Positions 50,188 through 59,360 are shown, counted from the first letter of the stretch. The stretch: 64,000 nucleotides of DNA from Amycolatopsis sp. cg9 (GCF_041346945.1 NZ_CP166850.1:9470501-9534500), one strand, 5' to 3'. Numbers and translations: made by a program. Notes: generated by a model not told the origin, from the sequence alone.

Positions 50188-52059
50188 TCACCGCGTGCCG
50201 AGGCGGTGCAGGCGCAGGGCCAGCTGGATCTCCAGCGCGCGGTCCGGCGCCTGCCAGTCCTCGCCCAGCAGCGACGCCACCCGCTCCAGCCGCTGCACCA
50301 CGGTGTTCACGTGGACGTGCAGGACGTCCTTCGTGCGCGCGAGCTGGGCCCCGTTCGCGAAGTACGCCCGCAGCGTCGCGACGAGCTCGGTGCCGCGGCG
50401 CTCGTCGTAGTCCAGGACCGGGCCGAGCGTCTGCCGGACGAACGCGTCGAGGTCCGCGCGGTCGCCGAGCAGCTGGCCGAGGAACCCGAGCCCGGCCATC
50501 GCCGCGCCTTCGCCGGTCCGGCCGAGCGCGAGCAGGGCGCGGACGCAGCGGGCCGCTTCGGCGTGGGCGTCGGCGATCGCCGACGGGCCGCCCGCCGGGC
50601 CGGCCGCGCCCACCGTGACCGGACGGCCGGTCACCGCGCCGAGGTCGGCGGCCACCCGCCGGGCCAGTTCGTCCGGGTCGCCCTCGCCGAGCAGCACGAC
50701 CTCCTCCGCGTGCACGCCGACCAGCGTCGCGTGCCGGGCGGCCGCGCTCGCCACCCGCCGCCGCGAGCCGCCGTCGGCGTGCGCGACCAGCACCGCGTGC
50801 GGCGCCGACAGGTCGATGCCCAGCCGGCGGCCGCGGGCCAGCAGCGCTCGCGGGTTGCGGTCGGGCGCGGTCAGCAGGTCGGTGAGCAGCTCGCCGCGGA
50901 CCTCGTCCTCGGCCCGCACCACCGACCGCCGGAGCATCAGCAGCAGCGCCGTCACGACGCCGGCGCGTTCGAACAGCCGCCGGTCGGGGTCGGTGAGCCC
51001 GGCGCGGCCGGTCAGCACGAGGCTGCCGAGCAGCTCGGGCCCGGCCTGCACCGCGCACACCCAGCAGTCCTTCGTGGACACCGCGCGGCCGGCGGCGCGG
51101 GCCGCGGCGAGCGCGCCCGGGTCCAGCGCGACCGGGGCCGCCGAACTGGCCAGGAGCGTGCCGTCGGCGTCGTACACCGTGAGGTCGCCGTGCAGCACGC
51201 CGGCGACGGCCGCGGCGACGTCCGGCAGGTCACCACCGCGCAGCACCAGGTCGGTGAGCCGGTCGTGGGCGTCCTCGGCGCGTTCCATCGCCTCGTTCTG
51301 CGCCCGGATCGTCGCGTTGGCCTCGTTGAGCTCGGCGACCGCACGGCGCGTCTGGTCGAGGAGGTTCGCGCTGTCCAGCGCGATGGCCGCGTGGTCGGCC
51401 AGCGACGACAGCAGGGCCACTTCGTCCGCGGTGAACTCCCGCGCGGCGCGGTCGGAGGCGAAGAGCACGCCGAGCACCTTGGGGCCGATCGCGAGCGGGA
51501 CGCCGAGGATCGCGGTCAGGCCTTCGTCCTTGACGCCGGAGTCGATGTGCCGGGTGTGCTTGAAGCGGTCGTCGTTGAAGTAGTCCGAAGTCGCGTACGG
51601 GCGGGCGGTCTGCGCGACCAGCCCGCCGAGGCCCTCCCCCATGCCGAGCACGATCTGCTGGAACTCCGCCGACACCGACCCGTCGCTGACCCGGACGTAG
51701 GTCTTGTTCTCCGTCTCGCGGTTCAGCGACAGGTAGGAGACGTCGACGCCGAGCAGCGCCCGGGCGCGGCGGACGATCGAGCGCAGCACGGTGTCCGGAT
51801 CGGACAGCGCGGCGAGCTCGCTCGCGGTGGCGAACAACGCGCCGACCTGGGCTTCGCGCCGCCGGTGCTCCTCCAGCGTCTCGCGGATCCGCAGCGCCAG
51901 CTCGCCCGCGCTGGCCAGTGCGGCCAGGTCGCCCGCGCCGAGGGTGCCTTCGGCGCGGGCGGCCACGACGACGTGCGCCAGCTGCTCGGTGCTCGCCCCG
52001 GAGGCGAGGAGGTCGAGCAGCCGGCGCAACGCGTCGGAAGGTGCGGTCACGGCGGTCAT
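50188..52059 (-). CDS. GAF-PucR family transcriptional regulator
   Basis: 623 residues. A helical N-terminus leads to a GAF domain (about residues 85-230; LGVPLAIGPKVLGVLFASDR), a coiled linker (AVAELNEANATIRAQNEAME), a GGDEF-like middle and the PucR C-terminal HTH (ARTKDVLHVHVNTVVQRLER, about 579-598). Such proteins sense a small molecule and activate catabolic operons. It is separated by 1 bp from the MFS gene and follows the SDR gene, so it likely controls this 3-hydroxybutyrate group. The peptide/cyclodehydratase genes 98 bp downstream could also be under it. Confidence 0.88.
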   Translation of the reverse strand: MTAVTAPSDALRRLLDLLASGASTEQLAHVVVAARAEGTLGAGDLAALASAGELALRIRETLEEHRRREAQVGALFATASELAALSDPDTVLRSIVRRARALLGVDVSYLSLNRETENKTYVRVSDGSVSAEFQQIVLGMGEGLGGLVAQTARPYATSDYFNDDRFKHTRHIDSGVKDEGLTAILGVPLAIGPKVLGVLFASDRAAREFTADEVALLSSLADHAAIALDSANLLDQTRRAVAELNEANATIRAQNEAMERAEDAHDRLTDLVLRGGDLPDVAAAVAGVLHGDLTVYDADGTLLASSAAPVALDPGALAAARAAGRAVSTKDCWVCAVQAGPELLGSLVLTGRAGLTDPDRRLFERAGVVTALLLMLRRSVVRAEDEVRGELLTDLLTAPDRNPRALLARGRRLGIDLSAPHAVLVAHADGGSRRRVASAAARHATLVGVHAEEVVLLGEGDPDELARRVAADLGAVTGRPVTVGAAGPAGGPSAIADAHAEAARCVRALLALGRTGEGAAMAGLGFLGQLLGDRADLDAFVRQTLGPVLDYDERRGTELVATLRAYFANGAQLARTKDVLHVHVNTVVQRLERVASLLGEDWQAPDRALEIQLALRLHRLGTR

Positions 52060-52060
52060 G

Positions 52061-53389
52061 CTAGGGCGAAACGGTCTCCTGTTCCGCCTGAACGCCGTCG
52101 TCGTGCAGCGACCGGCCGCGGGTCTCGCGGGACGCCAGCAGCGCGATCACGGTGAGCAGGCACATCGCCGCGACGTACAGCGACACCGGCACGGTGCTGC
52201 CCCAGGCCGAGAACAGCGCCACGGCGATCAGCGGCGCGACGGCCCCGGCGGCGATCGAGGACAGCTGACCGCCGACCGACAGCCCGGTGTAGCGGACGCG
52301 GGTCGGGAACTGCTCGGCGAAGAAGGCCGCCTGCGGCCCGTACATCGCGCCGTGCAGCACCAGCCCGACGGTGGTGGCCAGGACGATCACCGCCGACGAC
52401 TTCGTGTCCAGCAGCGCGAAGAACGCAAAGCCCCACACGGCCATCCCGATCGCGCCGAACAGGTAGACCGGGCGGCGGCCGACGCGGTCGGACAGCGCGC
52501 CCCAGACCGGGATGGTCACGAAGTGCACGGCCGAGCCGATCAGGACCGCGGTCAGGCCCACGCCCTTCGGCAGGTGCAGCCCGGTCGTGACGTACACCAG
52601 GATGAACGCGGTGATCACGTAGTACGACACGTTCTCGGCCATCCGGGCGCCGATGGTGACCAGCACTTCGCGCCAGTTGTGGCGGAAGACGTCGACGACG
52701 GGGACGTGCTTCTCCTCGCGCGCCTCGGCCTGCCGCTGGGCGGCGAGGAACACCGGCGACTCGGAGACGGCCAGCCGGATCCACAGCCCGATCAGCAGCA
52801 GCACCGCGGAGAGCAGGAACGGGATCCGCCAGCCCCAGGACAGGAAGGCCGCGTCGGACTGCGTCGCGGACAGGATCGCCAGCACCGCCGTGGCCAGCAG
52901 GTTGCCGCCCGGGGCGCCGCACTGCGGCCAGCTCGCCCAGAACCCGCGGCGGCGGTCGTCGCCGTGCTCGGAGACGATCAGGACCGCGCCACCCCATTCC
53001 CCGCCGAGCGCGAAGCCCTGGACGAGGCGGAGCAGTGTCAGCAGCAAGGGAGCCACGACACCCGCCGACGCGTACGTCGGCAGCACGCCCATGAGCGCCG
53101 TCGAACCACCCATCAGCGACAGGCTGACGATGAGCAGCTTCTTCCGCCCGAGCCGGTCGCCGAAGTGCCCGAACACCAGGCCGCCGATCGGGCGGGCGAG
53201 GAACCCGACCGCGTAGGTCAGGAACGCCAGCAGCGTGCCGGTGAGCGGGTCCGCCGTCGGGAAGAACAGCTTGTTGAACACCAGCGCGGCGGCCGAGGTG
53301 TAGAGGAAGAAGTCGTACCACTCGATGGTGGTGCCGATCAGGCTCGCGCCGACGATCTTGGCGATCGCCGACCGGTGGGGTTGGCTCAC
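52061..53389 (-). CDS. MHS-family MFS metabolite:H+ symporter
   Basis: 442 residues, 12 membrane segments. IGTTIEWYDFFLYTSAAALV (about 18-37), ARPIGGLVFGHFGDRLGRKK (about 65-84) and GGEWGGAVL are typical of the metabolite:H+ symporter family, which imports small carboxylates. Placed between a 3-hydroxybutyrate dehydrogenase and a PucR regulator, it probably imports 3-hydroxybutyrate or a related acid. It starts at a GTG; the stop is 1 bp from the PucR start. Confidence 0.9.
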   Translation of the reverse strand: MSQPHRSAIAKIVGASLIGTTIEWYDFFLYTSAAALVFNKLFFPTADPLTGTLLAFLTYAVGFLARPIGGLVFGHFGDRLGRKKLLIVSLSLMGGSTALMGVLPTYASAGVVAPLLLTLLRLVQGFALGGEWGGAVLIVSEHGDDRRRGFWASWPQCGAPGGNLLATAVLAILSATQSDAAFLSWGWRIPFLLSAVLLLIGLWIRLAVSESPVFLAAQRQAEAREEKHVPVVDVFRHNWREVLVTIGARMAENVSYYVITAFILVYVTTGLHLPKGVGLTAVLIGSAVHFVTIPVWGALSDRVGRRPVYLFGAIGMAVWGFAFFALLDTKSSAVIVLATTVGLVLHGAMYGPQAAFFAEQFPTRVRYTGLSVGGQLSSIAAGAVAPLIAVALFSAWGSTVPVSLYVAAMCLLTVIALLASRETRGRSLHDDGVQAEQETVSP

Positions 53390-53422
53390 TGCGGGCTCCG
53401 CTTCCTTGTGGTTTGGCGGGAT

Positions 53423-54172
53423 CTAGGCGGCGGTCCAGCCGCCGTCGAGCGGGATGGACGCCCCGGTGATGTGGCCGGCGCGCGGGGAGCACAGCCACAC
53501 CACCAGGGAAGCGACGTCGTCGGGTTCGATGAGCTTCTTGATCGCGGCGCGCTTGAGGAGGACCTCGGCGACGACGTCCTCGCGCGGGATGTCGTGCTCG
53601 GCGGCCTGCGCGTCGATCTGGCCGTCGACCAGCGGGGTGCGGACGTACCCGGGGTTCACGCAGTTGCTGGTGACCCCGTGCTCGGCCCCTTCGAGGGCGG
53701 CGACCTTGGAAAGTCCTTCGAGCCCGTGCTTGGCGGCGACGTACGCGGCCTTGTAGGCGGAGGCGCGCAGCCCGTGGACGCTCGACATGTTGACGATCCG
53801 GCCCCAGCCCCGGGCGTACATCGAGGGCAGCGCGTGCCGGATGAGCAGGAAGGGCGCGGTGACCATCAGCGCCTGGATGCGCGCGAAGACGTCCGGGGGG
53901 AAGTCCTCGATCGGCGCGACGTGCTGGATGCCGGCGTTGTTCACGAGGATGTCGACCTCGGCGGGCAGCGCGCCGATGGCCGCGGGGTCGGTCAGGTCGG
54001 CGGCGTGCGCCCAGCCCCCGACTTCGGTGGCGGCGGCTTCGGCGCGTTCGGCGTCCACGTCGACGACGTGCACCTTGGCCCCGGCCGCCGCGAGAGCGCG
54101 GACGCAGGCGAGGCCGATGCCCCCGGCCCCGCCGGTCACGAGGGCGGTGCGCCCGTCCAGATCGCTGGTCAT
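53423..54172 (-). CDS. 3-Hydroxybutyrate dehydrogenase (SDR family)
   Basis: 249 residues. Rossmann TGGAGGIG (about 14-21), NNAG (about 82), MSSVHGL (catalytic Ser, about 132) and SAYKAAYVAAKHG (Tyr and Lys, about 139-151) are complete. The end, GHITGASIPLDGGWTAA, is characteristic of BdhA-type enzymes that interconvert 3-hydroxybutyrate and acetoacetate with NAD. It is the first gene of an SDR-MFS-PucR run on the minus strand. Confidence 0.9.
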   Translation of the reverse strand: MTSDLDGRTALVTGGAGGIGLACVRALAAAGAKVHVVDVDAERAEAAATEVGGWAHAADLTDPAAIGALPAEVDILVNNAGIQHVAPIEDFPPDVFARIQALMVTAPFLLIRHALPSMYARGWGRIVNMSSVHGLRASAYKAAYVAAKHGLEGLSKVAALEGAEHGVTSNCVNPGYVRTPLVDGQIDAQAAEHDIPREDVVAEVLLKRAAIKKLIEPDDVASLVVWLCSPRAGHITGASIPLDGGWTAA

Positions 54173-54262
54173 GGACGGGAACGGTAAGCGTGACCCGCGT
54201 CGCGGGCCATGTGTGCGGCGGCTACAAGTCGCGAAGATCCCGTGGTGCCGCCGCACACCTTC

Positions 54263-54649
54263 TCAGCGCGTCAGCATCGCCACGTAGTGCGCGTTGGTCA
54301 TCACGCCGAGGACGTTGCCGAACGGGTCGACGACCGACGCCGTCACGAACCCCGGCCCGCGCTCGGTGATCGGCTCGTACTCCTTCGCGCCCAGCTCGTG
54401 GAGGCGGGCGACGGTCGCCTCGAGGTCGTCGACGTGCCAGTAGACGATCTCGCCACTCGCCCCGCCCATGCTCGCCGGGACGTACTTCCGGTCGATCAGC
54501 CCGAGTTCGTGCTGGTGGTCGCCGATGCGGAACTCGGCGTACCCGGGCCGCTGGAAGTACGGCTCGATGCCGAGGAACTCCGCGTACCACTCCTTCGCGG
54601 CCTCGTGGTCGTCGGCGAAGTACGAAACGGTGGCCATTCCTCGCAGCAT
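54263..54649 (-). CDS. VOC-family (glyoxalase/dioxygenase fold) protein
   Basis: 128 residues with the paired beta-alpha-beta-beta-beta fold: YFADDHEAAKEWYAEFLGIE (about 11-30), IVYWHVDDLEATVARLHELG (about 67-86) and VVDPFGNVLGVMTN near the end. The metal-site residues suggest a glyoxalase-like or bleomycin-resistance-like protein, but the substrate is unknown. GAGGAG lies 5 bp before the ATG. It is divergent from a WYL regulator, with an operator-like repeat between them. Confidence 0.88.
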   Translation of the reverse strand: MLRGMATVSYFADDHEAAKEWYAEFLGIEPYFQRPGYAEFRIGDHQHELGLIDRKYVPASMGGASGEIVYWHVDDLEATVARLHELGAKEYEPITERGPGFVTASVVDPFGNVLGVMTNAHYVAMLTR

Positions 54650-54690
54650 GACTGCTCCTCTCAAGCGGTGGTGGAGCCATCATGCGGGGT

Positions 54691-54717
54691 AAAAGTGTGC
54701 AGGGAGTGAGCACTTTT
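54691..54717. promoter_or_regulatory. Inverted repeat in the VOC/WYL divergent region
   Basis: AAAAGTG (54691-54697) and CACTTTT (54711-54717), perfect 7-bp arms 13 bp apart. This gives half-sites two helical turns apart (20 bp), as expected for a dimeric regulator. It is 18 bp before the WYL regulator start, so autoregulation and control of the VOC gene are likely. Confidence 0.55.
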
Positions 54718-54734
54718 CCTGCGACACTTCTCCC

Positions 54735-55673
54735 ATGCGCGCCGACCGACTCGTGGCCACCCTCCTGCTGATGCAGACCCGCGGCCGCGTCACCGCGGGC
54801 GAGCTGGCCGAAGAGCTGGAGATCTCCGTGGCCACCGCCCGCCGCGACCTCGAAGCCCTCTCGGCCGCCGGGGTGCCGGTCTACCCGCAGCCCGGCCGCG
54901 GCGGCGGGTGGCAGCTCGTCGGCGGGGCGCGCACCGACCTCTCCGGCTTGAGCGCCCGCGAAGCGCAGGCGCTGTTCCTCCTGGCCGGCCCGGCCGCGGC
55001 CGCCGCGCCGGAGGTCAAGTCGGCGCTGCGCAAGCTCATGGGCGCGCTGCCCGGCACGTTCCGGGCGGACGCCGAAGCGGCGGCGGACGCGGTCGTCGTC
55101 GACCGGACCGGCTGGGGCGAGCGCCCGAAGGACCGGCCGCCGATGGTCGAGCTGCTGCGGGACGCCGTCATCGCCCGCCGCCGCCTCCGCTTGACCTACG
55201 CCGGCCGCGAGCGGTCGGACCGGCTGGTCGACCCGTGGGGCCTGGTCGACAAGGACGACGTCTGGTACCTGGTCGCGGGCACGGCCGAGGGCCGCCGGAC
55301 GTTCCGCGTCGACCGGATCGCCGCCGCCACCGCCACCGGGGAGACGGCGGACCGGCCGACGGACCTGGAGCCGGCGAAGGTGTGGGAGGAGGTCGTCGAG
55401 GAGGTCGAGAAGCGCCGTTCGCCGCTGGCCGCGGACGTGGTGCTGGCCCGGCGCCACCTCGGCGTCATGCGGGACCGGTTCGGGCGGCACTGCGAGCTCG
55501 TCGCCGAGCTGCCGGGTGACCGCGTTCGGGTGCGGGTCGCGGCCCCCGCGCCGATCATGATCGCGCAGGAGCTGGCGGGCTGGGGTGCGCTCGTCGACGT
55601 CGAAGGCCCGGAGTCGGTGCGGGCCGAGCTGGCCCGCCTGGGCGCGGAGCTGGTTGCCCGTTATGCCCGGTAA
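54735..55673 (+). CDS. YafY-type HTH/WYL-domain regulator
   Basis: 312 residues. The N-terminal HTH_11 (RGRVTAGELAEELEISVATA then RRDLEAL, about 17-43) precedes the WYL domain (about 140-205; LRLTYAGRERSDRLVDPWGL, then DDVWYLVAGTAEGRRTFRVD) and a C-terminal WCX-like extension. WYL proteins bind nucleotides or small ligands and act as repressors or activators. It is divergent from the VOC gene it probably regulates. Confidence 0.9.
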   Translation: MRADRLVATLLLMQTRGRVTAGELAEELEISVATARRDLEALSAAGVPVYPQPGRGGGWQLVGGARTDLSGLSAREAQALFLLAGPAAAAAPEVKSALRKLMGALPGTFRADAEAAADAVVVDRTGWGERPKDRPPMVELLRDAVIARRRLRLTYAGRERSDRLVDPWGLVDKDDVWYLVAGTAEGRRTFRVDRIAAATATGETADRPTDLEPAKVWEEVVEEVEKRRSPLAADVVLARRHLGVMRDRFGRHCELVAELPGDRVRVRVAAPAPIMIAQELAGWGALVDVEGPESVRAELARLGAELVARYAR

Positions 55674-55740
55674 TCCCGGACGGCCCCGAACACGGGCCGT
55701 ATCAGGCCTGCTCACGCCATCGGCGGCCCCGGCGGCTCGC

Positions 55741-55781
55741 CGGTGAACGCCGTTTGCCCGCTATGCTCGGTGAACGCCGTT
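55741..55781 (+). repeat. 14-bp direct repeats upstream of the acyl-CoA ligase gene
   Basis: CGGTGAACGCCGTT at 55741-55754 and 55768-55781, 27 bp apart start to start, in the 264-bp gene-free gap before the ligase. A related GCCCGTTATGCCCGGT occurs at the end of the WYL gene. They might be activator sites or local duplication debris. The rest of the gap shows nothing definite. Confidence 0.45.
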
Positions 55782-55937
55782 AATCGGTCTACTGTGGACA
55801 TTAGGAAGACCTACTACGAGTGTCCGTTACTCACCGGTATCTGGCCGTTCGGAGTATCCGTGATCACCCGTTTGCTGTTACTGTGACGCCTCCGTGACCT
55901 GAACGTGTGTTCGGTGACACTTCGGTGAGGGCAGACG

Positions 55938-58004
55938 ATGCGTGACGATGTGGTCGAGGCGAGTGCCGTGGTCGGGCACACGCCGGACGTGGTGTGGCAG
56001 ATCGTCGGATCGCCGGAGTGGTACGCGCGGTTCGTCCCGGAGATCAGCTGGTGCGAGGTCCAGGAACCGGCCTCGCGCGGCCGCGGGCCGAAGGGCGTGA
56101 TCCGGATCGTCCCGGAACGCGGGCCGATGCTGGAGGCCCAGGTGCAGGCCGTCGTGTACCGGCCGGGCGAGCACGTGGTGTGGTGCGGCGTCCCGGACGA
56201 GGGCACGTGGGTCTCCCTGGAGCTGAGACCCCTGGCGGGCGGCAAGACCGAGCTGTTCGTCCGGATGATGCTGCCGCCGGCGTACCTGGACCTGGTCTCG
56301 TCGATCAAGAAGGACGTCCGCGCGCTGGCCCGGCGGCTCGACCTGCACCTGGCCGGGCAGTACGACCCCGACGCCGACCGCGACGGCAACAAGGCGACCA
56401 AGCTGCGCACCACGAGCGTGCTGCTGCGCGCCGGCGTGCTCAGCCCGGCCCGGCCGGACAAGCTGGCCCGCCAGCTCCAATCCCTCGCGCAGTGGGGCGC
56501 CACCGTCGCGGGCGGCTACCAGGCCGCCGCGGGCCGCGTCCCCGACGAACCGGCACTGCACGACGAGCGCAACCTCCGCACCTTCCGCCAGGTCCAGGAG
56601 CGCAGCAACCGGCTCGCCAACGCGCTGAGCGAGCTCGGCGTCGCCGAACGCGACCGGATCGCGCTGATGTGCCGCAACCACTCCGCGATGGTCGAGTCGT
56701 TCGTCGCGGCCAGCAAGCTCGGCGCCGACGTCGTCCTGCTGAACACCGGCCTGTCCGCGGCTTCGGTCAAGGACGTGCTCGCCGAGCACAAGCCGTCCGC
56801 CGTGCTGGCCGACGACGAGTTCGCGCAGACCATCGCGAACGTCCCCGGCGACTTCGCCCGGATCAGCACCTGGCCGGACGCCGACGCCGGCTACCCGACC
56901 GTCGACGAGCTGATCCACGCCGCGCCCGCCGACCCGCCGAAGCCGGTCGAGCGGCCGGGCCGGCTGGTCGTGCTCACCTCCGGCACCACCGGGACGCCGA
57001 AGGGTGCCCGCCGTCCCACGCCGAAGGGACTGGGGTCCGCCGCGGCGATCCTCGACCGCATCCCGCTGCGCGCCTCGGACCGGATCCTCGTCGCGGCGCC
57101 GTTGTTCCACAGCTGGGGCCTCGCCGCGATGCAGCTCGGCATGGCGCTGCGGGCGTCGCTGGCGCTGACCCGCAAGTTCGACGCCGAAGAGACGCTGCGG
57201 ACGATCGCCGAGCAGAAGTGCGACGCGCTGTTCGTCGTGCCGATCATGCTGCAGCGGATCATGGACCTGCCCGAACGCGTCCGCGCGCGCTACGACCTGT
57301 CGTCGCTGCGGATCGTGGCGAGCAGCGGCTCGGCGATGTCCGGCGCGTTCGTGACGTCGTTCATGGACACCTTCGGCGACGTCCTCTACAACTTCTACGG
57401 CTCGACCGAGGTGTCCTGGGCGAGCATCGCCGACCCCGCCGACCTGCGCGCGGCCCCGACCACGGCCGGCCGCTGCCTGCTCGGCACCCGCCTGGCCATC
57501 CTCGACGAGGACCGCAAGCCGGTGCCACCGGGCGGCGAGGGCCAGATCTTCGTCGGCAACGACATGCTCTTCGACGGCTACACCAACGGCACCGACCCGG
57601 CGCGCGCGGCGGACTTGATGGCCACCGGCGACGTCGGCTACCTCGACGCGGCGGGCCGCCTGTTCGTCACCGGCCGGGCCGACGAAATGATCGTGTCCGG
57701 TGGCGAGAACGTCTTCCCGCGCCCGGTCGAGGAGGCACTGGTCGCGCTGCCCGGCGTCCACGACGCGGCGGTGGTCGGGGTGGCGGACGCGGAGTGGGGC
57801 CAGCGCCTGGCGGCGTACGTCGTGCCGCGGCGCGGCGCTTCCCTGCACGCCGAGGACATCCGGGCGTACATCCACCAGCGGCTGGCGCGGTTCGCCGTGC
57901 CGCGGGACGTCTACTTCGTGCCGGACCTCCCCCGCAACGCGACGGGCAAGATCCTCAAGCGCCTCCTGCACGACGACACCTGGCCGGCGACCTCCGAGTA
58001 CTGA
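55938..58004 (+). CDS. SRPBCC domain fused to an AMP-forming acyl-CoA ligase
   Basis: 688 residues. About residues 1-145 form an SRPBCC/START-like lipid-binding fold (VVGHTPDVVWQIVGSPEWYA and a C-terminal helix). The ligase follows: LVVLTSGTTGTPKGARRPTP (P-loop, about 343-362), YNFYGSTEVSWASI (about 483), YLDAAGRLFVTGRADEMIVS (about 569-588) and the catalytic Lys in PRNATGKILKRLL (about 668-680). It should activate a fatty or aromatic acid to its CoA ester, with the N-terminal domain perhaps holding the acid. The start at 55938 has GAGGGC upstream. Confidence 0.9.
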   Translation: MRDDVVEASAVVGHTPDVVWQIVGSPEWYARFVPEISWCEVQEPASRGRGPKGVIRIVPERGPMLEAQVQAVVYRPGEHVVWCGVPDEGTWVSLELRPLAGGKTELFVRMMLPPAYLDLVSSIKKDVRALARRLDLHLAGQYDPDADRDGNKATKLRTTSVLLRAGVLSPARPDKLARQLQSLAQWGATVAGGYQAAAGRVPDEPALHDERNLRTFRQVQERSNRLANALSELGVAERDRIALMCRNHSAMVESFVAASKLGADVVLLNTGLSAASVKDVLAEHKPSAVLADDEFAQTIANVPGDFARISTWPDADAGYPTVDELIHAAPADPPKPVERPGRLVVLTSGTTGTPKGARRPTPKGLGSAAAILDRIPLRASDRILVAAPLFHSWGLAAMQLGMALRASLALTRKFDAEETLRTIAEQKCDALFVVPIMLQRIMDLPERVRARYDLSSLRIVASSGSAMSGAFVTSFMDTFGDVLYNFYGSTEVSWASIADPADLRAAPTTAGRCLLGTRLAILDEDRKPVPPGGEGQIFVGNDMLFDGYTNGTDPARAADLMATGDVGYLDAAGRLFVTGRADEMIVSGGENVFPRPVEEALVALPGVHDAAVVGVADAEWGQRLAAYVVPRRGASLHAEDIRAYIHQRLARFAVPRDVYFVPDLPRNATGKILKRLLHDDTWPATSEY

Positions 58005-58267
58005 TGCCCGAGCACACGCCCGACGGCCGGTACATCGTGGTGAACGGCCGCCGCTGGCGCGCGACGGACCCGGAGATCCCGGCCGACGTCCGCGACCGGC
58101 TGCAGAAGCACCTGATGGCGGCCCGGCGCGTCCAGGACCGCGAGCGCACCCAGCTCGCGAAGGTGGCGCTGGGCGAGCGCGGCGAACCGTGGTGGGAGCA
58201 GACTTCCGCGCAGCGGCGGGAGCGCTGGGAGCGGGGACTCGCCGCGCTGGATCAGCCCACCGGCTGA
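58004..58267 (+). CDS. Small hypothetical protein coupled to the ligase
   Basis: 87 residues, starting MPEHTPDGRYIVVNGRRWRA. It is basic, with one long helix (ADVRDRLQKHLMAARRVQDR). Its ATG overlaps the ligase stop (TGATG). Similar small proteins are common in actinomycetes as unnamed conserved proteins. The 3' end overlaps the convergent GyrI-like gene by 16 bp. Confidence 0.75.
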   Translation: MPEHTPDGRYIVVNGRRWRATDPEIPADVRDRLQKHLMAARRVQDRERTQLAKVALGERGEPWWEQTSAQRRERWERGLAALDQPTG

Positions 58268-58851
58268 CGCAGCACGGTCTTGAGCTTCTCGGGCGCCACC
58301 CGGCGCGGATCGCCGAGGTAGACCTCGTGGTGCAACCCGGTCGGCCGCAATCCCCGCCGCTCGAGGAATTCGCCGTGCAGCTGCGCCAGCAACGGGCCCT
58401 CGTCGTCGTACGAACCGACGTGCAGCGCCTGCGCGCAACGACCCTCGTGCAGCTTCTCGAACCGGACCGGCGCGTCGATCTTCTTCTTGCGCCGCACGGT
58501 TTCCCGGGCCTCCTCCACGGCGTCCTCGCCGATCCACGGCGGCTGCGCGATCAGCATCGTCCACTGCCAGGTGTCCTTGGCCCGCACGGTGAAGGCCGCG
58601 TAGTCGTCCGCCCACCACAGGCCTTCCAGCGGGCCGACCACGAAGTCCTGACCGGCGCGCTTCGCCGTCATCTTGATCGTGTACGCGAAGGCGTACAGCG
58701 CTTCGACGGCTGTCTTGTAGCTCTCGGCCGCGTTCGGGTTGCCGCGGCCGTCGATCGCGAGGAACCGCTGCTCCGGCACGTCGAGCAGCGCCCAGCCGGT
58801 GTTCTTGGGCGCGTAGAGCTGCTTCAGCTCTTTCTTGAGGTCGTACGGCAT
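58252..58851 (-). CDS. GyrI-like small-molecule-binding protein
   Basis: 199 residues of the GyrI-like/SOUL-related fold: LLDVPEQRFLAIDGRGNPNA (about 22-41), LEGLWWADDYAAFTVRAKDT (about 75-94) and HVGSYDDEGPLLAQLHGEFL (about 143-162). These domains bind drugs or other hydrophobic ligands. It is coupled to the PadR repressor gene upstream by an ATGA overlap, a common arrangement in which the pair senses and handles the same compound. Confidence 0.87.
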   Translation of the reverse strand: MPYDLKKELKQLYAPKNTGWALLDVPEQRFLAIDGRGNPNAAESYKTAVEALYAFAYTIKMTAKRAGQDFVVGPLEGLWWADDYAAFTVRAKDTWQWTMLIAQPPWIGEDAVEEARETVRRKKKIDAPVRFEKLHEGRCAQALHVGSYDDEGPLLAQLHGEFLERRGLRPTGLHHEVYLGDPRRVAPEKLKTVLRQPVG

Positions 58852-59360
58852 CAGGACATCCCCTCCAGCCACGCGGCTTCCGCTTCGAGCTGCGCGATCG
58901 AGTAGTCGAAGATCGCCCGGACGAACGGCGGCGCGTCCGGCTGGGCCGCGGCGGCGCGCCGGACCTCGGCCAGCCGCTCCCCGACCGCTTCGGCCCGCCG
59001 GGCCAGCGCCGCGGCGACCCGGCCGGGCGCCACGACCGGGCTGTTCGCCAGGCCGACGAGCAGCGGCGGGTGCACCGGGCGCAGTTCGGCGATGGCGGCT
59101 TCCGCCGCGGCCGCGCACGCTTTCCGGCCCGCGTCCGTCGCCGTGTAGGTCTTCTTCGCCTTGGCGTGCGCGCGGTCCTGCTCGACCTCGGCGACCAGGC
59201 CGCGGTCGCGGAGTTTGCCGAGCACGTAGTAGATCGAGCTGAAGCCGAGCGCCGTCCACTCGCGCATGCCGCGTTCGGACACGACTTCGTCGAGTTCGTA
59301 GCCGTGCCTCGGCCGCTCAACCACCAGGCCGAGCACCGTCAGTTCCGCGTCGGTGAGCAC
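58851..59360 (-). CDS. PadR-family transcriptional regulator
   Basis: 169 residues. The winged HTH LGLVVERPRHGYELDEVVSE through FSSIYYVLGKLRDRGLVAEV (about 10-59) is standard PadR, and the C-terminal helices allow dimerisation. It starts at a GTG. An extended palindrome overlaps its start region, so autorepression is likely. It forms an operon with the GyrI-like gene. Confidence 0.9.
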   Translation of the reverse strand: MLTDAELTVLGLVVERPRHGYELDEVVSERGMREWTALGFSSIYYVLGKLRDRGLVAEVEQDRAHAKAKKTYTATDAGRKACAAAAEAAIAELRPVHPPLLVGLANSPVVAPGRVAAALARRAEAVGERLAEVRRAAAAQPDAPPFVRAIFDYSIAQLEAEAAWLEGMS

